This document shows positions 52,701 to 60,948 of a stretch of DNA of 64,000 nt, one piece after another (the first letter of the stretch is position 1; every line of letters begins with the position of its first letter). The notes beneath the pieces were generated by a model, which was not told the origin of the DNA, did no database searches, and was given only the letters and a program-made list of their open reading frames with translations. The DNA lies in contig JBKDQE010000035.1 of the NCBI GenBank assembly GCA_046342195.1, forward strand, positions 3,687-67,686. The letters are read 5' to 3'. Position numbers and translations under genes: made by a program. The stretch is from CANHBY01 sp046342195 (lineage in GTDB: Bacteria > Pseudomonadota > Gammaproteobacteria > Burkholderiales > Burkholderiaceae_C).

Positions 52701-53003
52701 ATCTCCATGCAGGTAATTGACTTCTTTTTTGTTGGATGAGCCTTTGACAAAAAAACTGGCCAAGCCACGGACATCACGAGTGATGGCTGGGCCAGGGTAT
52801 AACGGGGGGTTAATTTGACCTGAATTATACTGATCCAGAGCCCACTGGCGAATTTGATCGCGACTGGTAATTTGAGAGGGTATGGGGTAAAGCTTTGTTC
52901 TCGTAGAAAGGTAGCGATTGCCGCCAATAACCTTATAAACAAGGTATCCATTGAGAAGCCCTATGCCTACACCATCTCCATTTTTATAATCCGGGCTCCC
53001 CAT
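49752..53003 (-). CDS. large unrecognised triple-repeat protein of accessory locus 2
   Basis: A 1083-residue protein. Residues 9-72, 100-163 and 234-297 are three copies of the roughly 60-residue repeat: GDGVG(I/V) start, then STRTKLYPIPS, CSRTYCWLIPS and RTRHAWYPIPS, a helix with IRQW or IKKW, and a closing PLYP or DLYP. A Pro/Lys-rich linker occupies about 185-232. The remaining 780 residues have several hydrophobic stretches (DLIILLASLFNIAKLAF, LPVAFALTKACAYMVNYF, HIAILTGLVQGGLVQYAAG) and no family I recognise. No signal peptide. The ATG 53003 has only a weak ribosome site. It could be a secreted or membrane-inserting effector, but nothing proves this. Confidence 0.8.
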   Translation of the reverse strand: MGSPDYKNGDGVGIGLLNGYLVYKVIGGNRYLSTRTKLYPIPSQITSRDQIRQWALDQYNSGQINPPLYPGPAITRDVRGLASFFVKGSSNKKEVNYLHGDGVGVPGGNLLYKVDPATGHRSLCSRTYCWLIPSDLKSRDQIRTFGAKLLESVLIPPADLYPGSPPIISGIRKVIDFFGGGASKKGTPPTQATSPSIPQKKPQPVPPEKTIPPTKKNPGTNNSAKKPPESYRPGQGIDVGPGVVVFDTKNGNDYVRTRHAWYPIPSEVPRTKEAIKKWATDAFLSGAFGNGGALYDPIGGKTKEQQKAEELEKNTHVTNTKLVPFHSEDATVLYQENKNPERYLEAKLLERQQLLIGPKGYEWKKTGYVISSIRLLQKQAPNSNQTPELDGSYVVASVSAKTLLKNPQGIPYKDLNEARNRAHQLLQWGAFSTKRDGGVKNYAAGLVGAVNNNFLSGVSQAGVNFYIWASTFGQAPDDVYSEVDRYYKEGKKEFAEKFGIDPGTQAYQRSEQVGDLIILLASLFNIAKLAFSAVKVGPSIVAGVKNINTLASMMKNPRATMEFAHMVMSRPYLYEALSPQLQSLVQMGLVQSKNPRAAQALSIIWKGRKVALPVAFALTKACAYMVNYFANPKNIKSTWQESVNGLLHSPGFHIAILTGLVQGGLVQYAAGLRLKAGASMDDILKIGVLDAYYWSLLTAISNGIVRSYDGEKIITQDGILKMIPEILNPKTISAALNGAADGSFTGFLPGAFVPFKSSVFEVNTLGKLTATSYRGFKDPALWTQSMLRFGLGASVDGSNQWASADGDFKKINMANVAISGMQSALYPLFMAAFHKLTMINHSSLSKMMPSIFSEKVVSNSSRGAVLEVTSTICDTMLSNVSYGSRYLTYGVLLTLLKRYFKNNNILTVENIKKRLNPAVIDNLVAEADAVLKSQVKLQEIIKNPEFKKSMQHIDSLPPVMQLIALGAYEPGPEASKAIKNLISSDNGLKKLAQIPIPPHLPGNQIKGIMDNMLIQASALPKVSGKNTSDAQKTNKNLSQALAFNSMYLIENKKSSAPGPYIFNASQASIKKSNSSELAFSINC

Positions 53004-53372
53004 GCTTACTTTCTATAAAACCTATAGGCAAGCGTGAGAGCCGCACTATTTTTTTAGATTTTTATCAAAAAAAAAATGGTTTTTGACAAGGGCTGTTTTT
53101 TTGTTTTTTTAATTTTATACAATTACAATTGTTGGATATTTTTTCAAAGCAAAAAATAAATTTTGGCCATTTTTTATTTACCAACATCAAATCGGCAAAT
53201 TGAAGCCATTTGACTGATTCTGAAACTTTTTGGCATCTTTTTTTATATGCTTATAGTTTTTTTCACAATCTGCTTTGAGGCAATTGGTGTTAGTACCAAT
53301 GTATTGACATCTTTTTGTCTTGTGTAAAAATCATCCCCAGATCACCACAAAGTAAAGCCCCAAGGAGCATCC
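53004..53372. other. AT-rich intergenic region with a candidate msrA promoter and operator
   Basis: The first 270 bp are extremely T/A rich and mark the end of accessory locus 2. At 53283-53300 the inverted repeat ATTGGT-N6-ACCAAT lies just upstream of TTGACA (53304-53309). TAAAAA follows at 53325 with a short 15-bp spacer. This is a plausible regulated promoter for msrA. Confidence 0.45.
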
Positions 53373-53912
53373 ATGTCAAAAACTGTCGAGTTCATTACCC
53401 TCGGCGGGGGGTGTTTTTGGTGCCTGGACGCGGTGTTTGGGCACGTCAGGGGAGTGCTGTCGGTGGAGTCAGGCTATTGCAACGGGCAACAGCCCTATCC
53501 CACTTATGAGCAAGTTTGCAGCGGGCGCACTGGCCATGTCGAAGTGGTTCGCCTGGGCTTTGACCCCGCGGTCGTCAGCCTGCGTACATTGCTGGAAATT
53601 TTTTTTCACATCCATGACCCCACCACCTTGAACCGCCAAGGCCAGGATGTGGGCACCCAGTATCGATCAGGGATTTACTTTGAAAGGCCACAAGAGCAGG
53701 CAGTGGCCATATCAGTGCTTGAAGAAGTTCAGCACGAACTGAACGCCAAGGTGGTGACGGAAGTGCTGCCTTTGTCTCCGTATTTTCCGGCTGAGGCGTA
53801 TCACCAGCATTATTTTTCGAAGCACCCGGGCCAAGGCTACTGCACTGGCGTGATTGGCCCCAAAGTGGAAAAGTTTAAAAAAACCTTTGCAGATTGGGTT
53901 CGGCCTTCCTGA
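53373..53912 (+). CDS. msrA: peptide-methionine (S)-S-oxide reductase
   Basis: A 179-residue MsrA. The catalytic Cys is in GGGCFWC (Cys14), followed by GYCNGQQPYPTYEQVCSG, HDPTTLNRQGQDVGTQYRSGIYF and the C-terminal HQHYFSKHPGQGYC. It repairs oxidised methionine. It is the first ordinary gene after the AT-rich locus. Confidence 0.96.
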   Translation: MSKTVEFITLGGGCFWCLDAVFGHVRGVLSVESGYCNGQQPYPTYEQVCSGRTGHVEVVRLGFDPAVVSLRTLLEIFFHIHDPTTLNRQGQDVGTQYRSGIYFERPQEQAVAISVLEEVQHELNAKVVTEVLPLSPYFPAEAYHQHYFSKHPGQGYCTGVIGPKVEKFKKTFADWVRPS

Positions 53913-54061
53913 CCCATCGAGGCGGAAATTCTGGATGGTTTTGCAAGTTCTCAGCCATTGAGATTTCACAGCCCTGGATAAAGCCACCGAGGCTATGGTG
54001 GCATGGAGTTCGATCGCGATGGTGCGGGTGCCGTTGCCATTGGATTTCTGCGAGGGATTCA

Positions 54062-55165
54062 ATGAACCGAACGGTCTGGAAAAAGGCAGCATCTCGCTTG
54101 GCTGCGATTGCGCTGGGAAGCTGGGTGCTGATTTCGATCTGGCAGGCCATGTGGCCGCGCTCGGTGGAGGAAGGGGTGATCAAGGCGAATGGACGCCTGG
54201 AGGTGTTGGAGTTTGATGTATCGTCCCGCACAGCGGGACGCATCAAATCAGTGAAGGTGAAAGAGGGAGCTGCTGTCCAGGCAGGCGAGGCGCTGGTTTG
54301 GATGGACACGGCGTCCCTGGAAGCTCAAGGCCGTCAGGCTGAGGCTCGGCTGGCCCAGTCACGCAGCGCTTTGGCCAGCGCCAAAAGCCAGTGGGCCCAG
54401 CGCCGAAGTGACCGTGAGGCCGCAAGGGCTGTGCTGGCGTCACGCAGGGCCGATCTGAAGTGGGCTCAATTGCAGCGGGCACGCTCGCTGCAATTGGCCC
54501 AAAGTGGCTTTGTTTCGTCGCAGGCAGTTGACCTTGATGAGGCTCGTGTCGAAAGTGCCGTGGCCGCATGGAATGCTGCCCGCGCGCAATTGGCCGCCAC
54601 TGAAGCAGCGATGGTGAGCGCAGAGGCGCAATCGTTGGGGGCACTGGCCTTGGTAGCGGCCGAGGAGGCTGATGTGGCGCGTTTTCAGGCAGATATTGAT
54701 GATGCTGTTTTGAAGGCCCCCCGAGCCGGCCGCATTCAGTATGTGCTGGCCCAAGACGGTGAGGTGGTGGGTGCAGGCGGGAAGGTTTTGAGCCTGATCG
54801 ATCTGAATGAGGTGAATATGACGGTTTTTTTGCCCATGGCCGCAGTAGGCCCCTTGGCACTGAACAGCGAGGCGCGGCTGGTGTTGGATTCCAGCCCGGC
54901 TTGGGTGATTCCTGCGGTGGTGTCGTTTGTGGCTGAGGAGGCCCAGTTTACGCCACGGACCGTTGAAACCGCCAGCGAGCGTGAGAAGCTGATGTTTCGT
55001 GTCAGGCTTCGGGTGGCCCCTGAAATCGTTCAAAAACACCGGGATCAGATCAAGGCAGGCTTGCCGGGAGTGGCTTATGTGCGGCTGGATCCCGTCAAAC
55101 CCTGGCCTGAGCATTTGCGGCTCAGAGACATCAATTCCGACAGGGCCGTTAAGGTCATCAAGTAA
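54062..55165 (+). CDS. HlyD/YhiI-type membrane fusion protein
   Basis: A 367-residue periplasmic adaptor. An N-terminal membrane anchor (LAAIALGSWVLISIW) is followed by the biotinyl-lipoyl half IKSVKVKEGAAVQAGEALVWMD, a long Ala/Arg/Gln-rich coiled-coil hairpin (about 85-220), the second lipoyl half DDAVLKAPRAGRIQYVLAQDGEVVGAGG, and a beta-barrel region. It would bridge the ABC exporter encoded next to an outer-membrane channel. ATG 54062 has a GAGGG site. It lies 3 bp before the ABC gene. The order MFP, RbbA-like, YhhJ-like matches the yhiI-rbbA-yhhJ group. Confidence 0.92.
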   Translation: MNRTVWKKAASRLAAIALGSWVLISIWQAMWPRSVEEGVIKANGRLEVLEFDVSSRTAGRIKSVKVKEGAAVQAGEALVWMDTASLEAQGRQAEARLAQSRSALASAKSQWAQRRSDREAARAVLASRRADLKWAQLQRARSLQLAQSGFVSSQAVDLDEARVESAVAAWNAARAQLAATEAAMVSAEAQSLGALALVAAEEADVARFQADIDDAVLKAPRAGRIQYVLAQDGEVVGAGGKVLSLIDLNEVNMTVFLPMAAVGPLALNSEARLVLDSSPAWVIPAVVSFVAEEAQFTPRTVETASEREKLMFRVRLRVAPEIVQKHRDQIKAGLPGVAYVRLDPVKPWPEHLRLRDINSDRAVKVIK

Positions 55166-55168
55166 GCC

Positions 55169-58111
55169 ATGCCAATTTCAGAGCCCATGGGCAGCCCCTC
55201 AAAACATGAAGATGCGGCCCTTGCGGTCAAGCTGGAAAGGGTGAGTTACCGGTATGGGGCCGTGCGTGCGCTGGATCAAGTGAATTGGAGTGTCCGGGGC
55301 GGTTCGAGGGTGGGCTTGATTGGGCCCGATGGGGTGGGCAAGTCTACTTTACTCGCTTTGATGTCAGGGTCGAGGGCGTTCCAGTCGGGCCAGATTGAGG
55401 TCTTGGGCCAGAATATGACACTCAAACGTGAGCGGGTCAAAGTGTGTCCGCGCCTGGCTTACTTGCCACAAGGCCTGGGGCGTCATCTTTATCCGGCTCT
55501 GTCGGTGGGCGAGAACATCGATTTTTTTGGCCGCCTGTTCGGGCTGGCCCGCAAAGAGCGCCAAGCACGCCGAGAGGCTTTGCTGCAAGCCACGGGCTTG
55601 GCCGCCTTTGTGGATCGACCTGTGGGGCAGTTGTCCGGGGGAATGAAACAAAAGCTCGGGCTTTGCTGTGCCTTGATTCATGACCCCGAGTTGTTGATTC
55701 TCGATGAACCGACCACAGGGGTAGACCCTCTTTCGCGTAGACACTTTTGGGCCTTGCTGGATCATGTGCATCAAAAGCGCCCATGGATGACGGTGGTGGT
55801 GGCCACGGCCTATATGGATGAGGCGATGCGCTTTGATGATTTGCTGGCTTTGCAAGGGGGGCGGGTATTGGCCCAAGGGCCGCCCGACAAATTGTTGCAG
55901 GCAAGTGGTGCATCGACATTCGAGCAAGCCTTCATGCAATGGATGGTGAAGCAAGAGGGGCCATCCTCAGAGCAGCCACAGCCAGCCTCAGTCCAGGGAG
56001 CATGGACGGCGCAATCAGTGATCGCAATTGAAGCGCGGGGGCTCACCCGGCGGTTTGGTGACTTCACCGCCGTGGATGGTGCTGATTTCAGCATCAGACA
56101 AGGTGAGATTTTTGGTTTCGTGGGCTCCAATGGGTGCGGCAAGACCACAGTCATGAAAATGTTGACCGGCTTGCTTCCACCGACTGAAGGCGAGGCCCTG
56201 CTGTTCGGGCAAAAGATGAACCCGGATAATTTGGAGAGCCGTCGCAAGGTTGGCTTTATGACGCAGTCTTTTTCACTTTATCACGAATTGAGCGTGAAGC
56301 AAAATCTCTGGCTTCACGCCCATTTGTTTGATGTGCCCAAGCCTCTGGCCCATTCCCGCATCGCTCAATTGAGCCAAAGCCTGGGGCTTGAAGAAGTGCT
56401 GAACCGCTTGCCCCCCAGTTTGCCCCTTGGCCTGAAGCAGCGATTGTCTTTGGCTGTGGCCTTGATTCACCAGCCGCCGATGTTGATCTTGGACGAACCC
56501 AGCTCGGGGGTGGATCCTCTGGCGCGGGAAGCCTTCTGGCAGATCATGCTCAATTTGTCTCGGCGGGAGGGAGTAACCCTGTTTGTATCGACTCATCATA
56601 TGAGCGAGGCCGAGCGTTGTGACCGGGTGGCATTGATGCATGCGGGGCGGGTCTTGGTGACCGATACACCCCAGGCCATCAAGGCCCGGCAGGGGGGGGG
56701 CACCCTGGAAGATGCCTTTGTGACGCTGCTGGAATCGGCCGACCCTTCGCTGGCTTTGGGCCGTGATGCGCTGGCAGCCTGTCGGACTTGGGGTGTCAAA
56801 AACGAAAACCAGCCCCAGCCAGGCCAGTTTTTGCCTGGTTTACAGGCCCATAGCTCAGCGATGGGCCAAAAAGACGGTGAAAAATCGGCTGTTGCGGCTG
56901 ATTTACAGCCAACGACTCCCAAGTCCGACAGGCTGCCAGAGGCTTTTTCTGGGTCATCAGCCTCAAAAGTCAGCGCAACGCCCAGGCTGTCGGCCACCCG
57001 ATTGTTGAGTTATGCCTGGCGTGAGAGTCTGGATTTGCGGCGTGATCCCGTGCGTCAAGCCCTGGCGGTTTTGGGCAGTGTGATTTTGATGTTGGTACTG
57101 GCTTACGGTATTTCGATGGATGTGGATTCGCTGCCCTTTGCCGTGCTCGATCTCGACCAGACCCCCGCCAGCCGCAACTACATTGAGTCATTGGCAGGCT
57201 CCACTTATTTTGAACAACGCGCCCCCATTCAAGATGAAGCCTCGATGGATCAACGATTACGATCGGGTGAACTCGGCCTGGCGATGGAGATTCCACCCGG
57301 CTTTGCTCATGATCTCAAACGGGGCGCGCCGGTCGAGATTGGCGCCTGGATTGATGGCAGCATGCCGATCCGTGCCGAAATAATCCAAGCTTACGTACAG
57401 GGCATTCATGCTGACTGGCTTGCGACCCGTGCCCGTGAAATATCAGGGCATGACGAGGGAGGCAAGGGGTTTCAACTCGAAACCCGGTTCCGCTATAACC
57501 CGGAGGTTCGTAGCCTGCCGGCCATGGCCCCTGCGGTCTTGCCCCTGCTGTTGATATTGATTCCGGCCATCTTGACGGCGATGTCGGTGGTGCGCGAAAA
57601 AGAACTTGGGTCAATCGTCAATTTTCATGTCACTCCGGTGACCAAGCTGGAATTTTTGCTCGGCAAGCAATTGCCCTATGTGGTGCTGGCCATGGGTAAT
57701 TTTGTGTTGCTCACTGCCATGATTGTGGGGGCCTTTGCAGTACCCATGAAAGGCAGTTGGCTTGCTTTGCTTGTGGCCGCAGGCCTTTATGTGATGGCAT
57801 CCACCGCTTTGGGCCTGTTGATTTCCGCTTTCATGACAAGCCAGTTGGCTGCGCTGTTTGGCACCGCTGTCTTGACCATTCTGCCCACCATGCAGTTTTC
57901 AGGCATGATTCACCCCGTGTCTTCGCTGGAGGGGCCGGGATCCTGGATTGGTCATGCTCTCCCCACGACCCACTTTCTGATCATTGTGCGGGGAACCTTT
58001 CTCAAGGGTCTTGGCTTTGCAGAACTTCAGGGGGCCTTCATGCCCTTGTGCATGGCGCCCATCGTGTTGATGGGCTTGGCCGTGCTGTGCGCCCGTAAAC
58101 AGACGCATTGA
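55169..58111 (+). CDS. RbbA-like ABC exporter: two ATPase domains fused to an ABC-2 permease
   Basis: A 980-residue fusion. ATPase domain 1 (about 17-245) has Walker A GPDGVGKST, signature LSGGMKQK and Walker B LLILDEPTTGVDP. Domain 2 (about 287-530) has GSNGCGKTT and MLILDEPSSGVDP, but its signature reads LPLGLKQRLS instead of LSGGQ. A low-complexity linker (about 530-610) leads to an ABC-2 membrane domain with six helices (VLGSVILMLVLAYG, PLLLILIPAILTAMSVV and others). RbbA itself was described as ribosome-associated, but with an MFP and a second permease an export role is more likely. Confidence 0.93.
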   Translation: MPISEPMGSPSKHEDAALAVKLERVSYRYGAVRALDQVNWSVRGGSRVGLIGPDGVGKSTLLALMSGSRAFQSGQIEVLGQNMTLKRERVKVCPRLAYLPQGLGRHLYPALSVGENIDFFGRLFGLARKERQARREALLQATGLAAFVDRPVGQLSGGMKQKLGLCCALIHDPELLILDEPTTGVDPLSRRHFWALLDHVHQKRPWMTVVVATAYMDEAMRFDDLLALQGGRVLAQGPPDKLLQASGASTFEQAFMQWMVKQEGPSSEQPQPASVQGAWTAQSVIAIEARGLTRRFGDFTAVDGADFSIRQGEIFGFVGSNGCGKTTVMKMLTGLLPPTEGEALLFGQKMNPDNLESRRKVGFMTQSFSLYHELSVKQNLWLHAHLFDVPKPLAHSRIAQLSQSLGLEEVLNRLPPSLPLGLKQRLSLAVALIHQPPMLILDEPSSGVDPLAREAFWQIMLNLSRREGVTLFVSTHHMSEAERCDRVALMHAGRVLVTDTPQAIKARQGGGTLEDAFVTLLESADPSLALGRDALAACRTWGVKNENQPQPGQFLPGLQAHSSAMGQKDGEKSAVAADLQPTTPKSDRLPEAFSGSSASKVSATPRLSATRLLSYAWRESLDLRRDPVRQALAVLGSVILMLVLAYGISMDVDSLPFAVLDLDQTPASRNYIESLAGSTYFEQRAPIQDEASMDQRLRSGELGLAMEIPPGFAHDLKRGAPVEIGAWIDGSMPIRAEIIQAYVQGIHADWLATRAREISGHDEGGKGFQLETRFRYNPEVRSLPAMAPAVLPLLLILIPAILTAMSVVREKELGSIVNFHVTPVTKLEFLLGKQLPYVVLAMGNFVLLTAMIVGAFAVPMKGSWLALLVAAGLYVMASTALGLLISAFMTSQLAALFGTAVLTILPTMQFSGMIHPVSSLEGPGSWIGHALPTTHFLIIVRGTFLKGLGFAELQGAFMPLCMAPIVLMGLAVLCARKQTH

Positions 58112-58112
58112 G

Positions 58113-59225
58113 ATGCGTGCAGCGCATGTCTGGTATTTGGTCTGGAAAGAATTGCGCTGCTTGTGGCGCGACCCGGTCATGATGTGCTTGATCGTGTATT
58201 CCTTCTCGGTGTCAATTTATGCGGCAGCGACCGCCATGCCAGGGGCAGTGACCAAAGCGACCATCGCCTTTGTTGACCAGGACCATTCCGCTTTATCGCA
58301 TCGCCTGATGGATGCGTTTTACCCTCCTTTGTTTTTGCCGCCAGTCACCATCGAGTGGCCTGAGATGGACCGAAGAATGGACCTGGGGGTTGATACCTTT
58401 GCCGTAGTCATTCCCTCGCATTTTGAGCGCGATATTCTGGCTGGGCGACACACGAGCGTTCAACTGAATGTCGACGCCACCCGGCTGAGTCAGGCCGTCA
58501 GCGGCACAGGCTATGCGCAGGCCATTCTTTCCGGCGAGGTGCAAAACTTCATGCGTCGACCATATGATCTGCCGGGCCCCGAAGTGAATCTGGCGCTTCG
58601 ATTGAGGTTCAACCCGGCTGGTGAAAAAACCGGGTTCGGTGCGCTCATGGAGCTGGTGAACAGCATCACCATGCTGGCGATTGTGCTCACAGGCGCCGCC
58701 TTGATTCGTGAACGTGAGCATGGAACGGTGGAGCATTTGCTGGTCATGCCCCTCACGCCTTTGGAGATTGTACTGAGCAAGGTTCTGGCCATGGGGGGGG
58801 TGGTTTGGGTGTGCGCCGCCTTGTCGCTTCGTTGGGTGGTGCTGGAATGGTTAAACGTGCCCATTGAAGGGTCTTTGGGCCTGTTTTTGTCAGGGACAGC
58901 ACTGCATTTGTTTGCAGCAACCTCGATGGGTGTTTTTTTGGCCACCATCGCTCGTTCAATGCCTCAGATCGGGGTGCTGCTGTTGCTGGTGCTGTTGCCC
59001 TTGGAGATTTTGTCAGGTGGCATGACCCCGCGCGAGAGCATGCCCAAGTGGGTGCAATGGATGATGCTGGCCGCCCCCACCACGCATGATGTGGCCTTGT
59101 CTCAGGCTATTTTATTCCGTGGGGCCGGGCTTTCGGTGGTGTGGCCTCATCTGCTGGCTTTAGCCTTGATTGGCTCGGTTCTGTTTGCTTTATCGCTGGC
59201 GCGGTTTCGTCAAACCATGCAATGA
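58113..59225 (+). CDS. ABC-2 type permease (YhhJ-like)
   Basis: A 370-residue membrane protein. One N-terminal helix, a periplasmic domain (ATKATIAFVDQDHSALSHRL), then five helices with ALIREREHGTVEHLLVMPL and LLLLVLLPLEILSGGMTPRE, typical of the ABC-2/YhhJ family. It pairs with the permease part of the upstream fusion. It starts one base after the stop of that gene, so the three genes form one operon. Confidence 0.93.
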   Translation: MRAAHVWYLVWKELRCLWRDPVMMCLIVYSFSVSIYAAATAMPGAVTKATIAFVDQDHSALSHRLMDAFYPPLFLPPVTIEWPEMDRRMDLGVDTFAVVIPSHFERDILAGRHTSVQLNVDATRLSQAVSGTGYAQAILSGEVQNFMRRPYDLPGPEVNLALRLRFNPAGEKTGFGALMELVNSITMLAIVLTGAALIREREHGTVEHLLVMPLTPLEIVLSKVLAMGGVVWVCAALSLRWVVLEWLNVPIEGSLGLFLSGTALHLFAATSMGVFLATIARSMPQIGVLLLLVLLPLEILSGGMTPRESMPKWVQWMMLAAPTTHDVALSQAILFRGAGLSVVWPHLLALALIGSVLFALSLARFRQTMQ

Positions 59226-59273
59226 ATGGTAAGAGGTCGGAGGCCGCATATTGCCCATGCCTGCCATGATGCT

Positions 59274-59296
59274 GTCATTCCCGCGCCGGCGAAAAG
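59274..59296. repeat. partial REP-like element
   Basis: GTCATTCCCGCGCCGGCGAA resembles one arm of the extragenic palindrome seen near 2385; the second arm is degraded. It lies just after the export operon. Confidence 0.4.
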
Positions 59297-59341
59297 CCCC
59301 AAGGTGGTGCTGAGCCTTCTCCATGGATCAGTGCCCCCCAG

Positions 59342-59638
59342 ATGGGGGGACTTTTGGGCGCCACACCTTTCAGTGATGGCAAGAATCGCTTTGTGGTTCT
59401 CCAAGACAATGGAATTGGTGGTTTTCTTTATGGCTTGGCCTTGGAAAAACTCAACACAGGTGATTTTGTCGAGTATGGACAAGCCCTCGGTGGCCAAGGT
59501 GGGGTAGGCCCCAAGGGGCCCAAAGAATACGGCATTCACGTGCATATGGCCTTGAGCCCAGACCATTATCCGGGCTGTATCCGGGACCTTTTCGATGGTG
59601 TTTTTGACGGGAAGGCAACCACCCCTCGAAAGCAATGA
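59342..59638 (+). pseudogene. fragment resembling an M23 peptidase C-terminal domain
   Basis: A 98-residue frame: FVVLQDNGIGGFLYGLALEK, then FVEYGQALGGQGGVG and YGIHVHMALSP. This fits the second half of a LytM/M23 domain, where HLHF is the last zinc motif, here HVHM. The first half with HxxxD is missing, no ribosome site is seen, and the frame is open upstream without a start or domain. It is probably a decayed gene, though a small real protein cannot be excluded. The whole 59226-59673 gap (448 bp) otherwise holds only the REP-like piece and a GGAACCTCTG copy at 59658. Confidence 0.4.
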
Positions 59639-59673
59639 GTCAGCCTGCTTTGCTTCGGGAACCTCTGCCAGGC

Positions 59674-60342
59674 TCACATCAAGCCCCGCTCAGCCATTGA
59701 AACCACTTCGGTGCAACCCACGACCAAATGATCCAGAACCCTGACATCCACAACGTTCAGGGCATGCTGCAATTGCTGGGTAAGGTTCACATCAGCCCGA
59801 GAGGGCTCGGGCACGCCGGAGGGGTGGTTATGCACCAAAATGACCGCACTGGCATTCAAGGCGAGGGACCGTTTCACCACTTCACGCGGGTACACGCTGG
59901 TTTGTGCAATGGTGCCACGAAACATTTCTTCCCAGGCAATCAAGCGGTTCTGGGCATCCGTGAACAACACCGCAAACACCTCATGTGGCAAGGCTCTCAG
60001 GTTCATATGAACAAACTGCTTGACCTGGGCCACCGACGCCAACACCGTGTTGCGCTCCAGCCCGGTTCGCAGTGAGCGCCGCGCCAGCTCCATCACGGCG
60101 GCCACTTCGGCGCGCTTGGCAGGCCCCAAACCCTTGATGCGTCGCATGGCCTCAAGTGGAACCTCCAGCAAACCCGGCAAGCCTCCGCAGGTGTCCAGCA
60201 AATGCTGCGCCAATTGCAGCACAGGCATGCCCCGGCAGCCCGTGCGCAGCAACAAGGCGAGCAGCTCGGCATCGGCCAAAGCTTGGGCACCACGAGCCAG
60301 TAGTTTTTCTCGCGGGCGAATTGAGTCAGGAAGATGTTTCAT
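59674..60342 (-). CDS. radC: RadC family JAB-domain protein
   Basis: A 222-residue RadC. The N-terminal helix-hairpin-helix region has RPREKLLARGAQALADAELLA and IKGLGPAKRAEV. The C-terminal JAB/MPN domain has HNHPSGVPEPSRADVNLT with the metal ligands, and VLDHLVVG. The true biochemical role of RadC is not settled. ATG 60342 is the family start. It is divergent from fkpB. Confidence 0.94.
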   Translation of the reverse strand: MKHLPDSIRPREKLLARGAQALADAELLALLLRTGCRGMPVLQLAQHLLDTCGGLPGLLEVPLEAMRRIKGLGPAKRAEVAAVMELARRSLRTGLERNTVLASVAQVKQFVHMNLRALPHEVFAVLFTDAQNRLIAWEEMFRGTIAQTSVYPREVVKRSLALNASAVILVHNHPSGVPEPSRADVNLTQQLQHALNVVDVRVLDHLVVGCTEVVSMAERGLM

Positions 60343-60504
60343 ACAAGGTTCATCGTTCTCAGCAACAGTCGGTGACTATTGTTGCCAAGCGCTGGCGCGC
60401 CCTACCCTCTAAAATCGCGTCTGAATACGGCTTCAGACCCATCAAATGCAGGCGCCGCTCTTTCTCCTCACCCCCTGCAAGCCCCCCTCTTCCAAAGGAT
60501 CGCT

Positions 60505-60948
60505 GTGAGCACCATCCATGCCGGGTCGTTTCTGACCCTTCACTACCGACTGGCCGGCCCTGATGGGCGCGATGTCATCAACACCTTCCATGACAAGCCT
60601 GCCACCCTGGCCTTGGGCACGGGTGAACTGGCACCAGCCATCGAGCAAAAGCTGATCGGCCTTCCCGAAGGTGCACAGGCCACTTTTACATTGGCTGCGG
60701 GCGAAGCCTTCGGCCCCCGCAACCCCGAGATGCTGCAAAAGGTCAAACGCTCGCTACTGAAACAACTGAGTGCCCCTGAGGAGGTGTACTCGGTGGGTGA
60801 TGTGGTCGAATTTCCCACCCCTCATGGTCAAGGCAGCTACGCAGGTGCCGTGCGCGAAGTGTCTGATGAGTGGGTGCTGTTCGACTTCAATCACCCGCTG
60901 GCCGGTATGCCGGTGAGTTTTGAAGTGCAAGTAATCGGGGTGCTGTGA
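60505..60948 (+). CDS. fkpB: FKBP-type peptidyl-prolyl isomerase (SlpA/FkpB)
   Basis: A 147-residue FKBP with an inserted IF domain, like SlpA. Landmarks are FLTLHYRLAGPDGRDV, ALGTGELAPAIEQKLIGLPEGA, EAFGPRNPEMLQ and DFNHPLAGMPVSFEVQVIGV. It is a chaperone and prolyl isomerase in the cytoplasm. GTG 60505 with AAAGGA is preferred; the open frame upstream to 60379 has no similarity. It precedes ispH, and TGATG couples them, as in many proteobacteria. Confidence 0.93.
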   Translation: MSTIHAGSFLTLHYRLAGPDGRDVINTFHDKPATLALGTGELAPAIEQKLIGLPEGAQATFTLAAGEAFGPRNPEMLQKVKRSLLKQLSAPEEVYSVGDVVEFPTPHGQGSYAGAVREVSDEWVLFDFNHPLAGMPVSFEVQVIGVL

